A DNA stretch of 64,000 bases from Pedobacter sp. ok626 (GTDB taxonomy: Bacteria; Bacteroidota; Bacteroidia; Sphingobacteriales; Sphingobacteriaceae). Below the pieces are notes generated by a model. That model saw only the letters and a program-made list of their open reading frames with translations. It did not search any database and was not told the DNA's origin. The position numbers and the translations under genes are program-made. Below, one piece after another: positions 54,812 to 63,829 of this stretch (positions are counted from its first letter, which is position 1; the number at the start of each line of letters is the position of its first letter). The stretch is from contig NZ_FNEX01000012.1 of assembly GCF_900100435.1 (NCBI RefSeq), positions 168,733 to 232,732 on the forward strand, read 5' to 3'.

Positions 54812-55147
54812 ATGATGAAAATAGTAAAACGTTTGCCTTTTGAATTGATCTTTTGGATAACAGCTTTACTATTGCTGGCTACGGCCAATGTACATGACCA
54901 TGGAACAGGACCACATTTTACATTATGTCCTTTGGCGAACATGGGGTTCACCTGGTGCCCAGGATGTGGGATAGGACGGTCTATTGCATATTTGTTGCAA
55001 GGCGATTTTGGGGAAAGTTTTAAGCAGCATTGGTTTGGAGTACCTGCATTGCTGATTTTGTGCAGCAGGATCCTCACGCTGATTAAAATGAATTTGAAAA
55101 GTAAAAAAGTATTGAACTTAAAATATAAGGAAGAAAGATATGTTTGA
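54812..55147 (+). CDS. DUF2752 family membrane protein
   Basis: A 111-residue protein with two membrane helices (residues 9-27 and 75-95) and the DUF2752 signature CPLANMGFTWCPGCGIGRS, a cysteine-rich loop that could bind metal. The function is unknown. Its end overlaps the start of the TM2 gene by eight bases, so the two are coupled; I infer that they form a small membrane unit. Confidence 0.85.
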   Translation: MMKIVKRLPFELIFWITALLLLATANVHDHGTGPHFTLCPLANMGFTWCPGCGIGRSIAYLLQGDFGESFKQHWFGVPALLILCSRILTLIKMNLKSKKVLNLKYKEERYV

Positions 55148-55499
55148 TTCACCATTTATGTCGCTGCCGGGCATTACGCCGCAGGAATATTCGTATTTGC
55201 AAAGTGCAACTACAGGATTTAGCGAACAACAGTTAAGAGGTTTTTTAATGATTTATGGAAGTAAAAGAAGAAACCCTGATGATATGATATTGTATTGTAT
55301 CCTCGGATTTTTTGTACCGGGATTACCTCGTTTTTTGACAAACCAAATCGGGATGGGTGTGTTGTACTTTTTTACCGTAGGTTTGTGCTTTATTGGTACG
55401 ATCATTGACCTGGTTAACCATAAGAGTCTGGCTTACGAATATAACCAACGGATGGTTTTCGATAGCCTGCAAATGGTAAAAATGGGAAATATTCAATAA
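55140..55499 (+). CDS. TM2 domain membrane protein
   Basis: A 119-residue protein with a soluble N-terminal half that contains FSEQQLRGFLMIYGSKRRNP, then two closely spaced membrane helices (FFVPGLPRFL and VLYFFTVGLCFIGTIIDLV) that match the TM2 pattern. The DUF2752 gene overlaps it upstream. DUF2752 and TM2 genes are often neighbours in Bacteroidota; no function is established. Confidence 0.8.
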   Translation: MFDSPFMSLPGITPQEYSYLQSATTGFSEQQLRGFLMIYGSKRRNPDDMILYCILGFFVPGLPRFLTNQIGMGVLYFFTVGLCFIGTIIDLVNHKSLAYEYNQRMVFDSLQMVKMGNIQ

Positions 55500-55526
55500 T
55501 TAAAATCTATCGTATATTTAGTGAAT

Positions 55527-56624
55527 ATGAGGTTGTCGATTTTAATAAAGCATTTGGAGGCATTTGCGCCTTTAAATTACCAGGAGGATTATGATAATTC
55601 GGGCTTGATAGTTGGGGATCCGAATGAGGAGGTACGGGGCGCTCTGGTTGCTTTAGATTGTATTGAGAGTGTCGTAGATGAGGCAATTTTGCACAATTGC
55701 AACCTGATTATCACCCATCATCCAATCGTTTTTAAAGGACTGAAAAAGATTACGGGCAAAACTTATGTGGAGCGTGTAGTACTAAAAGCAATTAGAAACA
55801 ACATTGCTTTGTATGCCATACATACCAACCTGGATCATGTACAGCACGGAGTGAACGGGGTAATTTGCAATAGATTAGGTTTAAAAAACACCAAAATACT
55901 TAGCCCTAAAGGATCACTTTTAAAGAAGTTGGTTACTTTTTGTCCAGTTGCACACGCAGATGAGCTAAGAGAAGCATTATTCGCCGCTGGAGCAGGTGAC
56001 ATTTCGAATTATAGCGAATGCAGTTTTAACACGGAAGGGTATGGGACTTTTAAAGGAGATGAGGATACTAACCCTTTTGTTGGAGAGCCAGGCATATTAC
56101 ATCAGGAACGAGAAGTTAGGCTGGAGACCATTTTTAAGGTTCAGGATGAACGAAAAGTACTCGTCGCACTATTAGAGAGTCATCCATATGAAGAGGTTGC
56201 CTACGACATTTATGCCTTAGATAATAAACTCGGGACCGTGGGTGCCGGGATGATCGGTTGGTTAGAAGAGGCGCTTGAAGGATCTGAATTTTTGCGTTTG
56301 GTAAAGCATAACATGGATGCAACGGTTATTCGACATACTCGTTTATTGCCCAAAAAGATCAGAAAAGTAGCCGTTTGTGGTGGTTCTGGAAGCTTTTTGC
56401 TGAAAGAAGCCATTGCTGCCGGAGCCGATGCATTTGTAACTGCAGATTTTAAATACCATGAGTTTTTTGATGCAGACGAAAAAATAGTGATCGCAGATAT
56501 CGGACACTTTGAAAGTGAACAATTTACATCTGATTTGTTGATAGATATTATTCAAGAAAAATTTCCTAACTTTGCAATCCGTTTAACGGAGCATAACACA
56601 AACCCCATAAATTATTTCATTTAA
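55527..56624 (+). CDS. Nif3-like dinuclear metal centre protein
   Basis: A 365-residue member of the Nif3/YbgI/YqfO family, which forms hexameric rings with a two-metal site; its enzyme role is not established. The family pattern YQEDYDNSGLIVG, NLIITHHPIVFKGLKKI (metal-binding His pair) and ADIGHFESEQF are present. The middle (about 125-245) is the YqfO-type inserted domain. The start is set at the ATG at 55527; a GTG two codons earlier is possible. The stop overlaps the next ATG by one base. Confidence 0.92.
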   Translation: MRLSILIKHLEAFAPLNYQEDYDNSGLIVGDPNEEVRGALVALDCIESVVDEAILHNCNLIITHHPIVFKGLKKITGKTYVERVVLKAIRNNIALYAIHTNLDHVQHGVNGVICNRLGLKNTKILSPKGSLLKKLVTFCPVAHADELREALFAAGAGDISNYSECSFNTEGYGTFKGDEDTNPFVGEPGILHQEREVRLETIFKVQDERKVLVALLESHPYEEVAYDIYALDNKLGTVGAGMIGWLEEALEGSEFLRLVKHNMDATVIRHTRLLPKKIRKVAVCGGSGSFLLKEAIAAGADAFVTADFKYHEFFDADEKIVIADIGHFESEQFTSDLLIDIIQEKFPNFAIRLTEHNTNPINYFI

Positions 56625-57367
56625 TGGAACAAACTGTAGAGCAAAAGCTAAAAGCTTTATACGAATTACAAACCCTGCATACTCAAATTGATAAAATACG
56701 TCAGATCCGTGGTGAATTGCCAATGGAAGTTGCCGACTTAGAAGATGATGTTGCAGGTCTGGAAACACGTATACAAAAATTCAAAGGCGAATTGGATGAT
56801 ACTGAGGATGCCATTGTAACGCGTAAAAATATGATCAAGGATGCTCAAAACCTGATCAAAAAATATGAAACTCAATTAAAGGATGTTAAAAACAACCGTG
56901 AGTATGATGCCTTGACAAAAGAGGTTGAAATACAAACGCTTGAGATTCAGGTTTGTGAGAAGAAGATCAGAGAATTCGGATTCGATATAGCTCAAAAAAC
57001 TGAGATTTATGATAAAGCACTCGCTGATTTAGAATCAAGAAGAAAAGATCTTGAGATTAAAAAAGGAGAGTTGGAGACAATTACTGCTGAGACGGAAAAA
57101 GATGAGCAAGGGTTGGTTAAGAAAGCCGAGAAAGCAGAAACTTTAATTGATGAGCGTCTTTTGATTGCTTATAACAGATTAAGAGGAAATGCAAATAACG
57201 GTTTAGCAGTAGTAACTATTGATCGTGATTCATGTTCGGGATGTTTCAACCAGATTCCACCTCAACGTCAGTTGGATATTCGTCAACGTAAGAAAATCAT
57301 TGTTTGCGAACATTGCGGAAGAATTTTGGTAGATGAAGCGCTTACTCAAGAAGTAGCGTCAGTTTAA
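56624..57367 (+). CDS. Coiled-coil protein with C4-type zinc ribbon
   Basis: A 247-residue protein with a long coiled coil (about residues 10-190) and a C-terminal zinc ribbon. Four Cys are seen as CSGCFNQIPPQ and CEHCGRIL. The plan is that of the C4-type zinc-ribbon (zf-RING_7) proteins, which are conserved beside Nif3 genes and bind nucleic acid or proteins; the precise role is unclear. It is coupled to the Nif3-like gene by a one-base overlap. A strong terminator follows. Confidence 0.9.
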   Translation: MEQTVEQKLKALYELQTLHTQIDKIRQIRGELPMEVADLEDDVAGLETRIQKFKGELDDTEDAIVTRKNMIKDAQNLIKKYETQLKDVKNNREYDALTKEVEIQTLEIQVCEKKIREFGFDIAQKTEIYDKALADLESRRKDLEIKKGELETITAETEKDEQGLVKKAEKAETLIDERLLIAYNRLRGNANNGLAVVTIDRDSCSGCFNQIPPQRQLDIRQRKKIIVCEHCGRILVDEALTQEVASV

Positions 57368-57382
57368 AAAGTTATAACGTAT

Positions 57383-57417
57383 AAAAAAGGGTCAGATGCT
57401 TCATCTGACCCTTTTTT
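57383..57417. terminator. Bidirectional terminator between the zinc-ribbon and FabH-like genes
   Basis: The arms AAAAAAGGGTCAGATG (57383-57398) and CATCTGACCCTTTTTT (57402-57417) are perfectly complementary around a three-base loop. The A run on one side and T run on the other serve both convergent genes. Confidence 0.92.
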
Positions 57418-57464
57418 ATGGTTAAGTTTTTTATTGTAGTAAATAAAGTCTAGGATAAATTGCC

Positions 57465-58547
57465 TTAGAAACGGTAAACAAATGCATTGATATGCATACC
57501 GGCACCTACAGAAGTGAATAAGGCATACTCGCCTTTATTTACTTTATAGCCCTCAACTAAGCCTTTTCGTACCAAATCGAGTAGGGTAGGTATGGTGGCT
57601 ACAGAGCTATTTCCAAGCCAGGAAATGGTCATTGGAACCAAATTTTCTGGAACAGTATCTAAATCATATAGCTTAAATACACGTTTCATGATGGCAGTAT
57701 CCATTTTTCCGTTAGCTTGGTGAATAAAAACGGTCTTAATGTCTTGAATGCTTATTCCTGCCTTATCAATAGCCATTTTTACAACCTGAGGAACGTTTAT
57801 TACAGCAAACTCATAAAGCTTGCGCCCGTTCATTTTTAGGTAGGCATTGTCACCTTTTTCGTCTGGATTGTTACTTTTCCCCATCACAAGTAATGAGCCG
57901 TGTGTAACGGCATGTGTTTGTGTTTTATGGGCAATAATCCCAAGGGGTTCATCGTCTTCCTGAGCTTCAAAAATGACAGCCGCAGCACCATCGGCGAAGA
58001 TCATGCTATCGCGATCATGCGCATCAATGATTCTGGAGAGCGTTTCTGCTCCGATAACCATTACGCGTTTCGCATCGCCGCTTTGGATGAGGTAATTAGC
58101 CTGTATAGCTCCTTGTACCCAGCCTGGACAACCAAAAATAAGGTCGTAGGCTACGCAGTCAGGATTTTCTATCTGTAATGCTTGTTTGATTTTAGCCGCT
58201 AGAGATGGAAGAATATCCATGCGGTTACTGCCAATTTTTACATCGCCAAAATTATGGCAAAAGATGATGTGGTCAAGGCTTTCTTTATCTATTTTGGCGT
58301 CGTCAATTGCCCGTTGAGCAGCAATTGCAGCAATGTTACTGCTGACTTGATTGTCATCAATATAACGACGTTCATTTATTTCTGTAATTTCTGAGAATTT
58401 ACTAATTATTTCACTGTTTTCTTTGTCAAGTTTAACGCCATTGTCGTAAAAAGAAGCGTTTAAAAAGGCATTTCCTGAGATAACATTTTGTGGAATAAAG
58501 CTTCCGGTACCCGTAATAACTGAGTGTAAGTTTGTTTTAATGCCCAT
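57465..58547 (-). CDS. 3-oxoacyl-ACP synthase III family protein (FabH-like)
   Basis: A 360-residue thiolase-fold condensing enzyme. The Cys-His-Asn triad is visible as FGCPGWVQG (Cys140), FIHQANGKMD and WLGNSSVATIP. It may start fatty-acid chains like FabH, or act in a specialised pathway such as arylpolyene, flexirubin or other lipid synthesis; the sequence is longer than classic FabH (about 320). No other fatty-acid genes are adjacent, so the substrate is open. Confidence 0.88.
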   Translation of the reverse strand: MGIKTNLHSVITGTGSFIPQNVISGNAFLNASFYDNGVKLDKENSEIISKFSEITEINERRYIDDNQVSSNIAAIAAQRAIDDAKIDKESLDHIIFCHNFGDVKIGSNRMDILPSLAAKIKQALQIENPDCVAYDLIFGCPGWVQGAIQANYLIQSGDAKRVMVIGAETLSRIIDAHDRDSMIFADGAAAVIFEAQEDDEPLGIIAHKTQTHAVTHGSLLVMGKSNNPDEKGDNAYLKMNGRKLYEFAVINVPQVVKMAIDKAGISIQDIKTVFIHQANGKMDTAIMKRVFKLYDLDTVPENLVPMTISWLGNSSVATIPTLLDLVRKGLVEGYKVNKGEYALFTSVGAGMHINAFVYRF

Positions 58548-58602
58548 TTTGAACCGTATACTGTTTTGGTGTACAGTATAAAATTAGAGTAAATAATTTA
58601 GA

Positions 58603-59256
58603 TTAAGAAAAATCGTCAACTAAAAATACGAATAATTCTTTAGGTCCATGAGCGCCGAGTACTAAAGTTTTCTCAATATCGGCTGTTCTGCTTGGTCCGG
58701 TGATGGTGCTGATCATTGATGGAATTTGACTTCCATATTTATCTTTTATGATTTTAAATGCGTCTTTTAAATCCATGACCATTTGTCCGCTACGCGCAAT
58801 TACAATATGATGGTGGGGAAAGATGCTTAGTCTACGACCAGCAGCGTTTTGATTGGAGACCATTACAGAGCCATTGCGGGCAATTAAGGCTTCGCATAGG
58901 GTTATACCCACCTCGGCCATTTCGAAGTCTTTATCGGTCTGATAAAAGGGGAATTCATAGGTGGCCAGCAGGTCTTGTAATTCCGGCTCCCAGCAGTATA
59001 TTTTTCTCCAGTTAAATTTCTCTGCCAGCTGGAGGATATTCTCAATAAATTCTATTCCATTTTCACAGTAAATGAAATTGCCGGAAACAGCGGTAAGTTG
59101 TTCTGCAAATAAAATTTCCGGATATTCTCTGTGGTCTTCTTGCTCTGTATATAGAGGGGTGTCCTCTAAATTAGGATAAGGGTTGTCTCTTCTTTCCAGA
59201 AGGGCCTTTCTTATCTTTTTTAGCATGAGCTCTTTTGAAGAAATGTTTTCTTGCAT
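58603..59256 (-). CDS. LUD domain protein (LutC/YkgG family)
   Basis: A 217-residue protein with an LUD domain, seen in the pattern ALIARNGSVMVSNQNAAGRR and PSMISTITGPSRTADIEKTLVLGAHGP. The family includes LutC of the lactate-utilisation complex, but no lutA or lutB gene is in the window, so it may act alone. It lies between ftsH upstream and the FabH-like gene downstream on the same strand, 57 bases after the ftsH stop. Confidence 0.88.
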   Translation of the reverse strand: MQENISSKELMLKKIRKALLERRDNPYPNLEDTPLYTEQEDHREYPEILFAEQLTAVSGNFIYCENGIEFIENILQLAEKFNWRKIYCWEPELQDLLATYEFPFYQTDKDFEMAEVGITLCEALIARNGSVMVSNQNAAGRRLSIFPHHHIVIARSGQMVMDLKDAFKIIKDKYGSQIPSMISTITGPSRTADIEKTLVLGAHGPKELFVFLVDDFS

Positions 59257-59313
59257 AAAAAATGGATTTGCTGCCGTCTCTCTGAAGAAACGGCAGCCCC
59301 ATAAATATTGTGA

Positions 59314-61395
59314 TTAAGACTCTGTATTAGCTGGCGTGATCGGTGTAGCATTATCGCCAACACCATCATGTAATAAACCTTTGGCAGCAGGTTTCTGATC
59401 ACCTGTACCATTTACAAATTCGTCGTAAGTAGTTCGGTTATCAAAAGGACGTTTACCTAAAATTTCTTCTAAATCAGCTTGGAAAAGAATCTCTTTTTCA
59501 ATTAATTTTTGAGCTAGTTTTTCTAAACCATCTCTTTTATCATTCAATAATGCCTTAGTTCTGGTATATACCTCAGCGATCAATAGACGAACTTCATGGT
59601 CAATCATTTCTGACGTTTTTTCAGAATATGGCTTGTTAAAGTTGTATTCGTTTTGAGGATCGTGGAAGGATATATTACCAATGGTACTGTTCATTCCGTA
59701 GATCGTTACCATAGCATAAGCTAATTTGGTAATGCGCTCTAAATCGTTTTGTGCACCAGTAGATATTTTACCGAAGACGATATCTTCTGCAACACGTCCA
59801 CCCATAGTCATACACATACCGTCAGTTAACTGCTCTGTAGTGTATAAGAATTGTTCTTTAGGCAAGTATTGTGCGTAACCTAATGCAGCAACGCCACGTG
59901 GAACGATAGATACTTTTACCAATGGATCGGCATGCTCAAGGAACCAACCTGCAATAGCGTGTCCGGCTTCATGATATGCAACAATTCGTTTCTCTTCTGG
60001 AGAGATGATTTTGTTTTTCTTCTCTAAACCACCAATAACACGGTCAATAGCATCCTGGAAATCTTGCATGTCAACAAAGTCTTTGTTGCGACGTGCAGCG
60101 ATTAATGCGGCTTCGTTACAAACGTTTGCAATTTCAGCACCTGCAAATCCTGGAGTTTGAGCAGAAAGCTTTTTGGCATCTACAACCTCGTCAGTTTTAA
60201 TAGGTTTAAGGTGAACTTTGAAGATCTGCTCACGACCAACCAAATCGGGTTTATCAATAGATATTTGTCTGTCAAAACGTCCTGGTCTCAATAAAGCTGA
60301 GTCTAATACGTCAGGACGGTTGGTTGCCGCAAGAATAATGATTCCTGAATCTGTACCAAAACCATCCATTTCAACCAATAGTTGGTTTAATGTATTCTCA
60401 CGCTCATCATTACCGCCCATCATGCTGTTTTTGCCACGTGCACGCCCGATTGCATCTACCTCATCAATAAAGATGATACAAGGTGCTTTATCTTTAGCTT
60501 GCTTAAACAAATCACGAACACGTGATGCACCAACCCCAACAAACATCTCTACGAAGTCTGACCCCGAAAGGGAGAAGAATGGTACTTGCGCCTCGCCTGC
60601 AACAGCTTTAGCTAACAAGGTTTTACCAGTACCAGGAGAGCCGACAAGTAGGGCTCCTTTAGGGATTTTACCACCCAGATTGGTATATTTTTTAGGGTTT
60701 TTAAGGAAGTCGACGATCTCCATTACCTCTTGTTTGGCTTCTTCAAGACCAGCTACATCGTTAAAAGTAACATTTACCTGGCTTTCTTTATCAAACAGTG
60801 TGGCTTTTGATTTTCCAATATTGAAGATCTGTCCACCGCCACCGCCAGCACCACCGCCCATACGGCGCATGATAAATATCCAGAAGCCGATGAATAACAA
60901 AACAGGTAAGATGATAGTTAAGAACCAAGAGTTAAAAGAACTCTGTCTGGTTTGTATATCAGGCTGTATCTGTTGCTCAGGAGCGACATCTTTCTGAGAT
61001 TCTTTCAAATCTTTACTTAGCTGGTCAAAAGAACCGGCATTGAAGTAAACAAGAGGGCCATCAGCATTGCCAAAGCTGTTTTTGCCTAAATACGGTTTAT
61101 ATTTAGCTCCTTTTAGCTTGTCTTTTTTAATGAATACTTCAACTTTAACTAAATCTTCATGTTTGTAGGCAATCAATTTATCTACATCGCCAGGCGCCAG
61201 CATTTGAGTTTCAAATGTGCGGTAAGGGATGGTTTTTGCAGTATCACCACTAAATAGGAACTGTAATAAAATCAGGCCTAAAATAATAGCGGCATATACC
61301 CAGAAGATATTAAATTTTGAACCTTTTTGAGGTTTTTTGGGAATATTCGGGACTCTCTTTATCAACTTGGGTTTCGTATTCGGATTCTCTTTCAT
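59314..61395 (-). CDS. ftsH: ATP-dependent zinc metalloprotease FtsH
   Basis: FtsH is the membrane AAA protease that degrades membrane proteins and some regulators. Two membrane helices (about 29-48 and 157-176) surround a periplasmic domain. Walker A is GSPGTGKT (252-259), Walker B is IIFIDEVDAIG, and the second region of homology is AATNRPDVLDSALLRPGRFDR. The zinc site is HEAGH (475-479). Length is 693 residues. The N-terminal 25 residues are Lys/Pro-rich. It follows rsfS by 27 bases and is probably co-transcribed with it. Confidence 0.97.
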   Translation of the reverse strand: MKENPNTKPKLIKRVPNIPKKPQKGSKFNIFWVYAAIILGLILLQFLFSGDTAKTIPYRTFETQMLAPGDVDKLIAYKHEDLVKVEVFIKKDKLKGAKYKPYLGKNSFGNADGPLVYFNAGSFDQLSKDLKESQKDVAPEQQIQPDIQTRQSSFNSWFLTIILPVLLFIGFWIFIMRRMGGGAGGGGGQIFNIGKSKATLFDKESQVNVTFNDVAGLEEAKQEVMEIVDFLKNPKKYTNLGGKIPKGALLVGSPGTGKTLLAKAVAGEAQVPFFSLSGSDFVEMFVGVGASRVRDLFKQAKDKAPCIIFIDEVDAIGRARGKNSMMGGNDERENTLNQLLVEMDGFGTDSGIIILAATNRPDVLDSALLRPGRFDRQISIDKPDLVGREQIFKVHLKPIKTDEVVDAKKLSAQTPGFAGAEIANVCNEAALIAARRNKDFVDMQDFQDAIDRVIGGLEKKNKIISPEEKRIVAYHEAGHAIAGWFLEHADPLVKVSIVPRGVAALGYAQYLPKEQFLYTTEQLTDGMCMTMGGRVAEDIVFGKISTGAQNDLERITKLAYAMVTIYGMNSTIGNISFHDPQNEYNFNKPYSEKTSEMIDHEVRLLIAEVYTRTKALLNDKRDGLEKLAQKLIEKEILFQADLEEILGKRPFDNRTTYDEFVNGTGDQKPAAKGLLHDGVGDNATPITPANTES

Positions 61396-61422
61396 CGTTA
61401 AATCAAAAGTAGGGGTGAATGA

Positions 61423-61797
61423 TTAGGCGCTTTGATAGGAAGTAGACTGGGCATCTCCCCACAGGTCTTCGATTCCATAAAATTCGCGCTTTTCAGTTTT
61501 AAAAATGTGAACTACAACGTCAAAATAATCAAGAATGATCCAGTCGGCATGATCCATACCTTCTTTTCTCCATGGATTAGTTTGCGTTTTTTTATAGATT
61601 TCTTCTTCTACGCTATCGGCAATTGCTTTTACCTGGGTAGCAGAATCTGCATTGCAGATGATAAAGTAATCAGAAACAGAGCTGTTCAATTCTCTTAAGT
61701 CTAACCTTACTATGTCGTGTCCTTTTTTTTCCTGGATGCCGTGTACAGCTATCTCTGAGAGGTATGTAGAAAGGTTTCCAATTTTCTTTTTTATCAT
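61423..61797 (-). CDS. rsfS: Ribosomal silencing factor RsfS
   Basis: RsfS binds ribosomal protein L14 and blocks joining of the subunits in starved cells. The 124-residue protein has the family pattern DIVRLDLRELNSSVSDYFIICNADS and WIILDYFDVVVHIF. It is the first gene of the rsfS-ftsH-LUD set and is divergent from birA, with about 40 bases between the two starts. Confidence 0.95.
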   Translation of the reverse strand: MIKKKIGNLSTYLSEIAVHGIQEKKGHDIVRLDLRELNSSVSDYFIICNADSATQVKAIADSVEEEIYKKTQTNPWRKEGMDHADWIILDYFDVVVHIFKTEKREFYGIEDLWGDAQSTSYQSA

Positions 61798-61839
61798 TAA
61801 AATATTTTAATTTTGATATAACAAATATACAATCAACAC

Positions 61840-62616
61840 TTGCAAAATAACACTTTTCCAACATTATTTGTTGGTCAAAATTTGATCAGATTACCCGAAG
61901 TCGATTCTACTAATAACTTTTTAAAGGCAATGGTCTCAAATTCCGAGCCATTACCCGAAGGAACTGTTATTATGGCAGATAACCAGTTTGCAGGTCGTGG
62001 GCAACAGAACAACACCTGGTATGCGACCCCCGGATTGAACCTTACTTTTAGTGTTTATCTTAACCCTTCTTTCTTGCCTATAAGTAGGCAGTTTCTGCTC
62101 AATATGGCTGTAAGCGTAGGTATTAGAGAAGCGCTGACGGCTTTTCTGGGGGATTTTCTTAAAATAAAATGGCCGAATGATTTGTACTATAATGATCAGA
62201 AATTAGGTGGTATTTTAATAGAAAATATTTTATCTGGAAATAAATATAAGGCAAGTATCATAGGCGTAGGAATTAATGTAAACCAGTTGGATTTTGATTT
62301 GAGACTGTTAAACAGGCCAACTTCAATGGGTAAAATTTTACAACGGGATGTTAATTTAATTGAGCTTCTGGGGCAAATTTGCAGCCATATTGAGGGCCAG
62401 TACCTGAAATTAAAATCGGGAAACCTTAATTCTTTGCAGGAAAATTACCTTAATGGATTGTATAAATTTAGCCAAAAGGCGTTATTTCGACAGGATGGGA
62501 AGATCTTCGAGGGAGTGATTACTACAGTAACGGATACTGGTTTGCTTGTGATTCTGTCGGAGGGCGCAGAAAAGCAGTATAATTTTAAAGAAGTAGAATT
62601 TTTAAACAACATTTAA
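61840..62616 (+). CDS. birA: Biotin--[acetyl-CoA-carboxylase] ligase
   Basis: BirA joins biotin to the carrier domain of acetyl-CoA carboxylase. Motifs are RLPEVDSTNNFLK, GRGQQNNTWYATPGLNL (biotinyl-AMP site) and KWPNDLYYNDQKLGGILIE. The protein is 258 residues and has no N-terminal DNA-binding domain, so it does not act as a repressor. The start is TTG at 61840: an in-frame TAA lies seven codons upstream, and the next ATG would remove the EVDSTN motif. Confidence 0.93.
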   Translation: MQNNTFPTLFVGQNLIRLPEVDSTNNFLKAMVSNSEPLPEGTVIMADNQFAGRGQQNNTWYATPGLNLTFSVYLNPSFLPISRQFLLNMAVSVGIREALTAFLGDFLKIKWPNDLYYNDQKLGGILIENILSGNKYKASIIGVGINVNQLDFDLRLLNRPTSMGKILQRDVNLIELLGQICSHIEGQYLKLKSGNLNSLQENYLNGLYKFSQKALFRQDGKIFEGVITTVTDTGLLVILSEGAEKQYNFKEVEFLNNI

Positions 62617-62674
62617 AGATTATAGCTATTTTCACGGCCTTGTATTACCATTGTTTAATCGGCTTAGAAACTAA

Positions 62675-63658
62675 ATGAATAAAATAAAAAATATTGGAGT
62701 ATTAACTTCAGGTGGCGATGCTCCTGGAATGAATGCTGCCATTAGGGCAGTTGTTAGAGCGGCAATTTATTATGATTTACAGGTTACAGGAATTTTAAGA
62801 GGATATGAGGGCTTGGTTCATGGAGATTTTATTGAGATGAACAGAAAATCCGTAGCCAACATTATTCAACGAGGAGGAACAATTTTAAAAACAGCGCGTA
62901 GTGATGCTTTTCGTACCAAGGAAGGACGTGAGCAAGCCCATGCGCAGTTATTAAAACATGGGGTAGATGCGTTAATTGTAATTGGAGGTGATGGTACATT
63001 TACAGGGGCAAACTTATTTACAAGTGAGTTTGATTTTCCAGTTGTTGGTCTACCGGGAACCATAGATAACGATTTACAGGGAACGGATTTTACGATTGGC
63101 TATGATACAGCGATTAATACCGTTGTAAATGCTGTAGATAAGATTAGAGACACCGCTGAATCACATGACCGACTTTTCATCGTTGAGGTGATGGGAAGAG
63201 ATTCGGGCTTGATCGCCTTAAGAAGCGGAATTGGTGTAGGTGCAGAGGCCATTCTTATTCCTGAAGCCAATATGGGTGTGGAAGGATTGATTACACGTTT
63301 AGAAAGTGGACGTAAGGATAAGGCTTCTAAAATTGTAGTTGTAGCCGAAGGAGATGAAGTTGGTGGAGCGTTTAATGTCGGAGAGGTTTTGAAAAAGAAA
63401 TTCCCGAATTACGATATCAGAGTCTCTGTTTTGGGACATATTCAGCGTGGAGGAAAGCCAAGTTGTATGGATCGTGTTTTGGCAAGCCGTTTTGGGGTTG
63501 CTGCTGTTGAAGGCGTTTTGAATGGCCAATCTGGAGTGATGGTTGGGCAAGTAAATAGAGAGCTGGTGTTTACTCGTTTTGATCATGCAATAAAGCATAT
63601 AGATGCTCAGGAGGTAAGTCCCGCCTGGCTGAAGCTTGTAGAGATATTATCATTATAA
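62675..63658 (+). CDS. pfkA: ATP-dependent 6-phosphofructokinase
   Basis: PfkA phosphorylates fructose-6-phosphate in glycolysis. The ATP-binding loop is GVLTSGGDAPGMNAAIR, followed by IGGDGTFTGANLF and the catalytic PGTIDNDLQGTDFTIGYDTA. The substrate-binding MGRDSGLIAL and GHIQRGGKP complete the set. Length is 327 residues. The Gly-Asp-Gly of GGDGT marks the ATP-dependent form. A strong terminator follows. Confidence 0.96.
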   Translation: MNKIKNIGVLTSGGDAPGMNAAIRAVVRAAIYYDLQVTGILRGYEGLVHGDFIEMNRKSVANIIQRGGTILKTARSDAFRTKEGREQAHAQLLKHGVDALIVIGGDGTFTGANLFTSEFDFPVVGLPGTIDNDLQGTDFTIGYDTAINTVVNAVDKIRDTAESHDRLFIVEVMGRDSGLIALRSGIGVGAEAILIPEANMGVEGLITRLESGRKDKASKIVVVAEGDEVGGAFNVGEVLKKKFPNYDIRVSVLGHIQRGGKPSCMDRVLASRFGVAAVEGVLNGQSGVMVGQVNRELVFTRFDHAIKHIDAQEVSPAWLKLVEILSL

Positions 63659-63666
63659 AAAAGTAG

Positions 63667-63700
63667 CCGTCTCATAAGTCAATTATGAGACGGTTTTTTT
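63667..63700 (+). terminator. Terminator of pfkA
   Basis: The arms CCGTCTCATAA (63667-63677) and TTATGAGACGG (63683-63693) are perfectly complementary and are followed by seven T. Confidence 0.92.
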
Positions 63701-63829
63701 ATTGTGTTATTTTTTGAGTTATTAGCTACTTTTTTCAGATCAAAGCTACAAGTTTTGGTTGAACGTTGATTTGTGTATGCATCTATGTTCCCCGGTGTAC
63801 TTTAGCATTAAACAACGATACAAAAAGCT

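Noticed and set aside
60218..60997. A 259-codon frame antisense to ftsH
   Set aside because: It is a shadow frame over the AAA domain of ftsH, which is complete and convincing on the other strand.
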